A stretch of 6,857 nucleotides of DNA from an uncultured Fretibacterium sp. (GTDB lineage: Bacteria > Synergistota > Synergistia > Synergistales > Aminobacteriaceae): positions 1 to 6,857 of the forward strand of contig CALGGR010000013.1 of the NCBI GenBank assembly GCA_937915755.1, read 5' to 3'. Below are positions 5,356-6,857 of this stretch, piece after piece. Within the stretch, counting starts at the first letter, position 1. Each line of letters starts with the position of its first letter. The translations under genes and the position numbers were made by a program. The notes beneath the pieces are model-generated. The model was not told the DNA's origin and did not search any database. It saw nothing but the letters and a program-made list of their open reading frames with translations.

Positions 5356-6543
5356 TTACCCCACATTAACAATTCTTGGTGGTTTAGTTGTACCTTTCTT
5401 AACGTCTCCAGCCGGAGTAGCTTTCGTATTGCCTGAAGTTTTAGGTTTTTTGGATTTTCCGCTGTGATCGTTTTTGCTGAGGCTGATACTGCATGTATAC
5501 CCGCTGTTAGATATTTCATGACGTACCTTTGTAATTCTCCAGCTGCCAGAAAACTTTTTGCCGACATTCTCTATTTGTATAGTCTCTCTAGCCTTCAGGT
5601 ACGGCAGACCAATAGTAACGGCTTCGGCCTCAATAGATTTCATAGCGGAACTCTTAACCTTTCCCGTAGCTACATGCTTGGCTTGGTTCTTTGTGGATGC
5701 CGGAGAAGATATAACCCTTCCGCTTTCATCAGCTTTTGAGCTTAAAGGAGTTTCATTGCCTTCACGTTTCTCCGGAACGGAAGTATCACCCAGAGCAGTA
5801 AGTCTTCCGCTTTTCTTGCCTTGAGTTGCTCCCTCGCGAATTACCTCTTTAGTCATGGGATTAATCCCTGAAGCCTCCGTAGCTCTTCCCGTTCCCTTGC
5901 CTTTTTCTGCTTTGCTGGAAATTCTGAATGACTGCAAATATCCATCTTGGTCTTCGTGATACCTGAACTTATAGACCGGTTCATTGACTTTATTGGGTCT
6001 GAAATACAGCTTATCATTGACAACCCAGACAGAACAGCCCGCATCTTCGGCTAACTCTTTGAGAAAGACTAAATCATTTTTTGCGCCCTGACTAAGGAAG
6101 TCGTAAAGCATATCATCTTCAATCTCAATAGCTGTACTGAAGTTATGCTTCTTTGCAATATCCTGAACCACATCAGAAATTTTCTTATTCTTCCAGCATT
6201 GGCGGGAAGCACGTCCGGTCATTCTGTGGCGTTTGTCGTAGGCCGTAATCTCCATACGAATTAAGCCGTCTTCACCGAAAGAATAATTAATCTCTTTGAT
6301 GGTGCAAGTTCTGACTTCTGAAAGGTTGCGGATGTATCCCCATCGTACCCTAATTTCTTTGCCTTCCTGAAGCAAAGGGTTATCGACGTAAGACAAATCG
6401 CCTTTAGTGATGGTTATTCTTAATTCGTCCATCTGCTTTTCATTTTCTTCGTAAGAGAAAGTTTCGATATGGTCTGAAATATCTTCAGGCAGTTTCTTAC
6501 CGCCGATTTCAACAATGAACTGCGGAGCGTAAGTATCAATCAT
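5356..6543 (-). CDS. Late control protein D-like tail hub (gp27-like)
   Basis: This 395-residue protein matches the phage late control gene D family, which forms the trimeric hub between tube and spike (T4 gp27-like). Supporting segments are the N-terminal PQFIVEIGGKKLPEDIS strand pattern, GKEIRVRWGY (61-70), MEITAYDKRHRM (97-108), the helical DVVQDIAKKHNF (124-135) and FLKELAEDAGCSVWV (160-174) with LYFRPN (179-184). The C-terminal domain resumes at about 300-355 (AEAVTIGLPYLKARETIQI, then FSGSWRITKVRHEISNSGYT). Between them, residues about 212-298 are Lys/Gly/Ser/Thr-rich and low in hydrophobics, so probably a flexible linker. The last 35 residues are a Lys/Thr/Gly/Pro tail. ATG 6543 overlaps the stop of the LysM gene (ATGA), with AAGG about seven bases upstream (6551-6556 region). 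Confidence 0.88.
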   Translation of the reverse strand: MIDTYAPQFIVEIGGKKLPEDISDHIETFSYEENEKQMDELRITITKGDLSYVDNPLLQEGKEIRVRWGYIRNLSEVRTCTIKEINYSFGEDGLIRMEITAYDKRHRMTGRASRQCWKNKKISDVVQDIAKKHNFSTAIEIEDDMLYDFLSQGAKNDLVFLKELAEDAGCSVWVVNDKLYFRPNKVNEPVYKFRYHEDQDGYLQSFRISSKAEKGKGTGRATEASGINPMTKEVIREGATQGKKSGRLTALGDTSVPEKREGNETPLSSKADESGRVISSPASTKNQAKHVATGKVKSSAMKSIEAEAVTIGLPYLKARETIQIENVGKKFSGSWRITKVRHEISNSGYTCSISLSKNDHSGKSKKPKTSGNTKATPAGDVKKGTTKPPRIVNVG

Positions 6544-6808
6544 GCAATCACCTTCATCTGAACGCGGTCGTAAGCAGGTATCCTTAACGTTGTGCCCGTA
6601 GGTATCTCTAAAGGGTTGAATATGTTGTTAAACTCAGCAATAACCCACCATAAGCTAACATCACGGTAATATTTCCATGCAATGAGGTCTATACGTTTGC
6701 AGTCTGCATCTGTAACAGTATGGAATAAATCCGTTTCATGTTCACGCAGTCTCAAAGGCTGTCTTGTGCCGTAAAAATCACCGTTTTTGCTGTCAATATA
6801 AAGTACAG
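6540..6808 (-). CDS. LysM-domain tail protein, N-terminus cut off by the contig end
   Basis: The native part begins at VLYIDSKNGDFYGTR and runs 88 residues to the stop at 6540-6542. HTVTDADCKRIDLIAWKYY followed by SLWWVIAEFNNIFNPLEI and IPTGTTLRIP is the LysM pattern of baseplate proteins (tail protein X/gp53-like, and Afp7-type in injection systems). These proteins bridge the hub and tube ends in contractile tails. The upstream start is missing. Reading on past 6808 gives MTGVQTCALPIS, which is translated Illumina adapter and not protein, so the apparent 100-residue frame with a GTG start at 6842 must not be used. The stop overlaps the D start (ATGA), consistent with operon coupling. Confidence 0.85.
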
Positions 6809-6857
6809 AGATCGGAAGAGCACACGTCTGAACTCCAGTCACTAGCTTATCTCGTAT
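6809..6857. other. Illumina TruSeq adapter with index (contamination)
   Basis: From 6809 the sequence begins AGATCGGAAGAGCACACG and continues exactly as the TruSeq index adapter through 6842. A six-base index TAGCTT (6843-6848) follows, then ATCTCGTAT, the start of the P7-side sequence. The match is over the full 49 bases. This is library-construction sequence left in the assembly, not part of the genome. Confidence 0.98.

Noticed and set aside
5325..5567. 80-residue minus-strand frame over the D/V boundary
   Set aside because: It overlaps the end of D and the start of V in another frame and does not fit the operon packing.
5464..5824. Two overlapping plus-strand frames opposite the D gene
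   Set aside because: They are antisense shadows over the low-complexity linker, where few stops are expected by chance.
4297..6543. Type VI secretion or Afp/PVC-type injection system
   Set aside because: No TssB/C, ClpV or effector genes are in view, and the hub and spike are separate genes rather than a VgrG or Afp8-like fusion. The window cannot exclude it fully, but a phage-type tail is the simpler reading.

Overview
The window is a 6.86 kb contig-like piece that is almost entirely the baseplate and tail-tip block of a contractile tail: a myophage or prophage, or a tailocin-type particle. All tail genes lie on the minus strand, so transcription runs from high to low coordinates. In that direction the order is: LysM tail protein (truncated at the window edge), late control protein D (hub, gp27-like), baseplate V/gp5-like spike, a 56-residue membrane protein, PAAR spike tip, gp25/W wedge, baseplate J, tail protein I with a long repeat extension, and a tail-collar fibre protein (truncated). 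Genes overlap by a few bases or are separated by about 11-24 bp, so this is one tightly coupled operon. No promoter or terminator was seen. Sheath, tube, tape-measure and lysis genes would lie outside the window, so phage, tailocin and extracellular injection system cannot be separated here. Separate D and V genes favour a P2/T4-like phage tail over the fused spike of typical Afp/PVC systems.

Bases 1-487 (plus strand, lower GC) hold a different module: the C-terminal end of an ImmA/IrrE-type protein, overlapped by the start of a DUF4411 (PIN-like) gene. This pair resembles a toxin-antitoxin or stress module. The DUF4411 gene stops at about 60% of the usual length. At the same place the collar-fibre gene runs into sequence antisense to DUF4411, so both genes break at about 480-510. 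This is either a real recombination breakpoint or a chimeric assembly join.

The right end (6809-6857) is not biological. It is an Illumina TruSeq adapter with a six-base index, and it creates a false N-terminus for the LysM protein.

The most interesting native feature is the C-terminal ~250 residues of tail protein I. They consist of about nine copies of a 28-residue repeat, alternating between two subtypes, with a histidine at the same position in every copy. I do not recognise this repeat. The host cannot be named. The bacterial ribosome-binding sites, ~43% GC and the gene families fit an anaerobic, gut-type or environmental bacterium known from metagenomic or single-cell data, but that is inference. 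No stretch over 300 bases lacks a gene.
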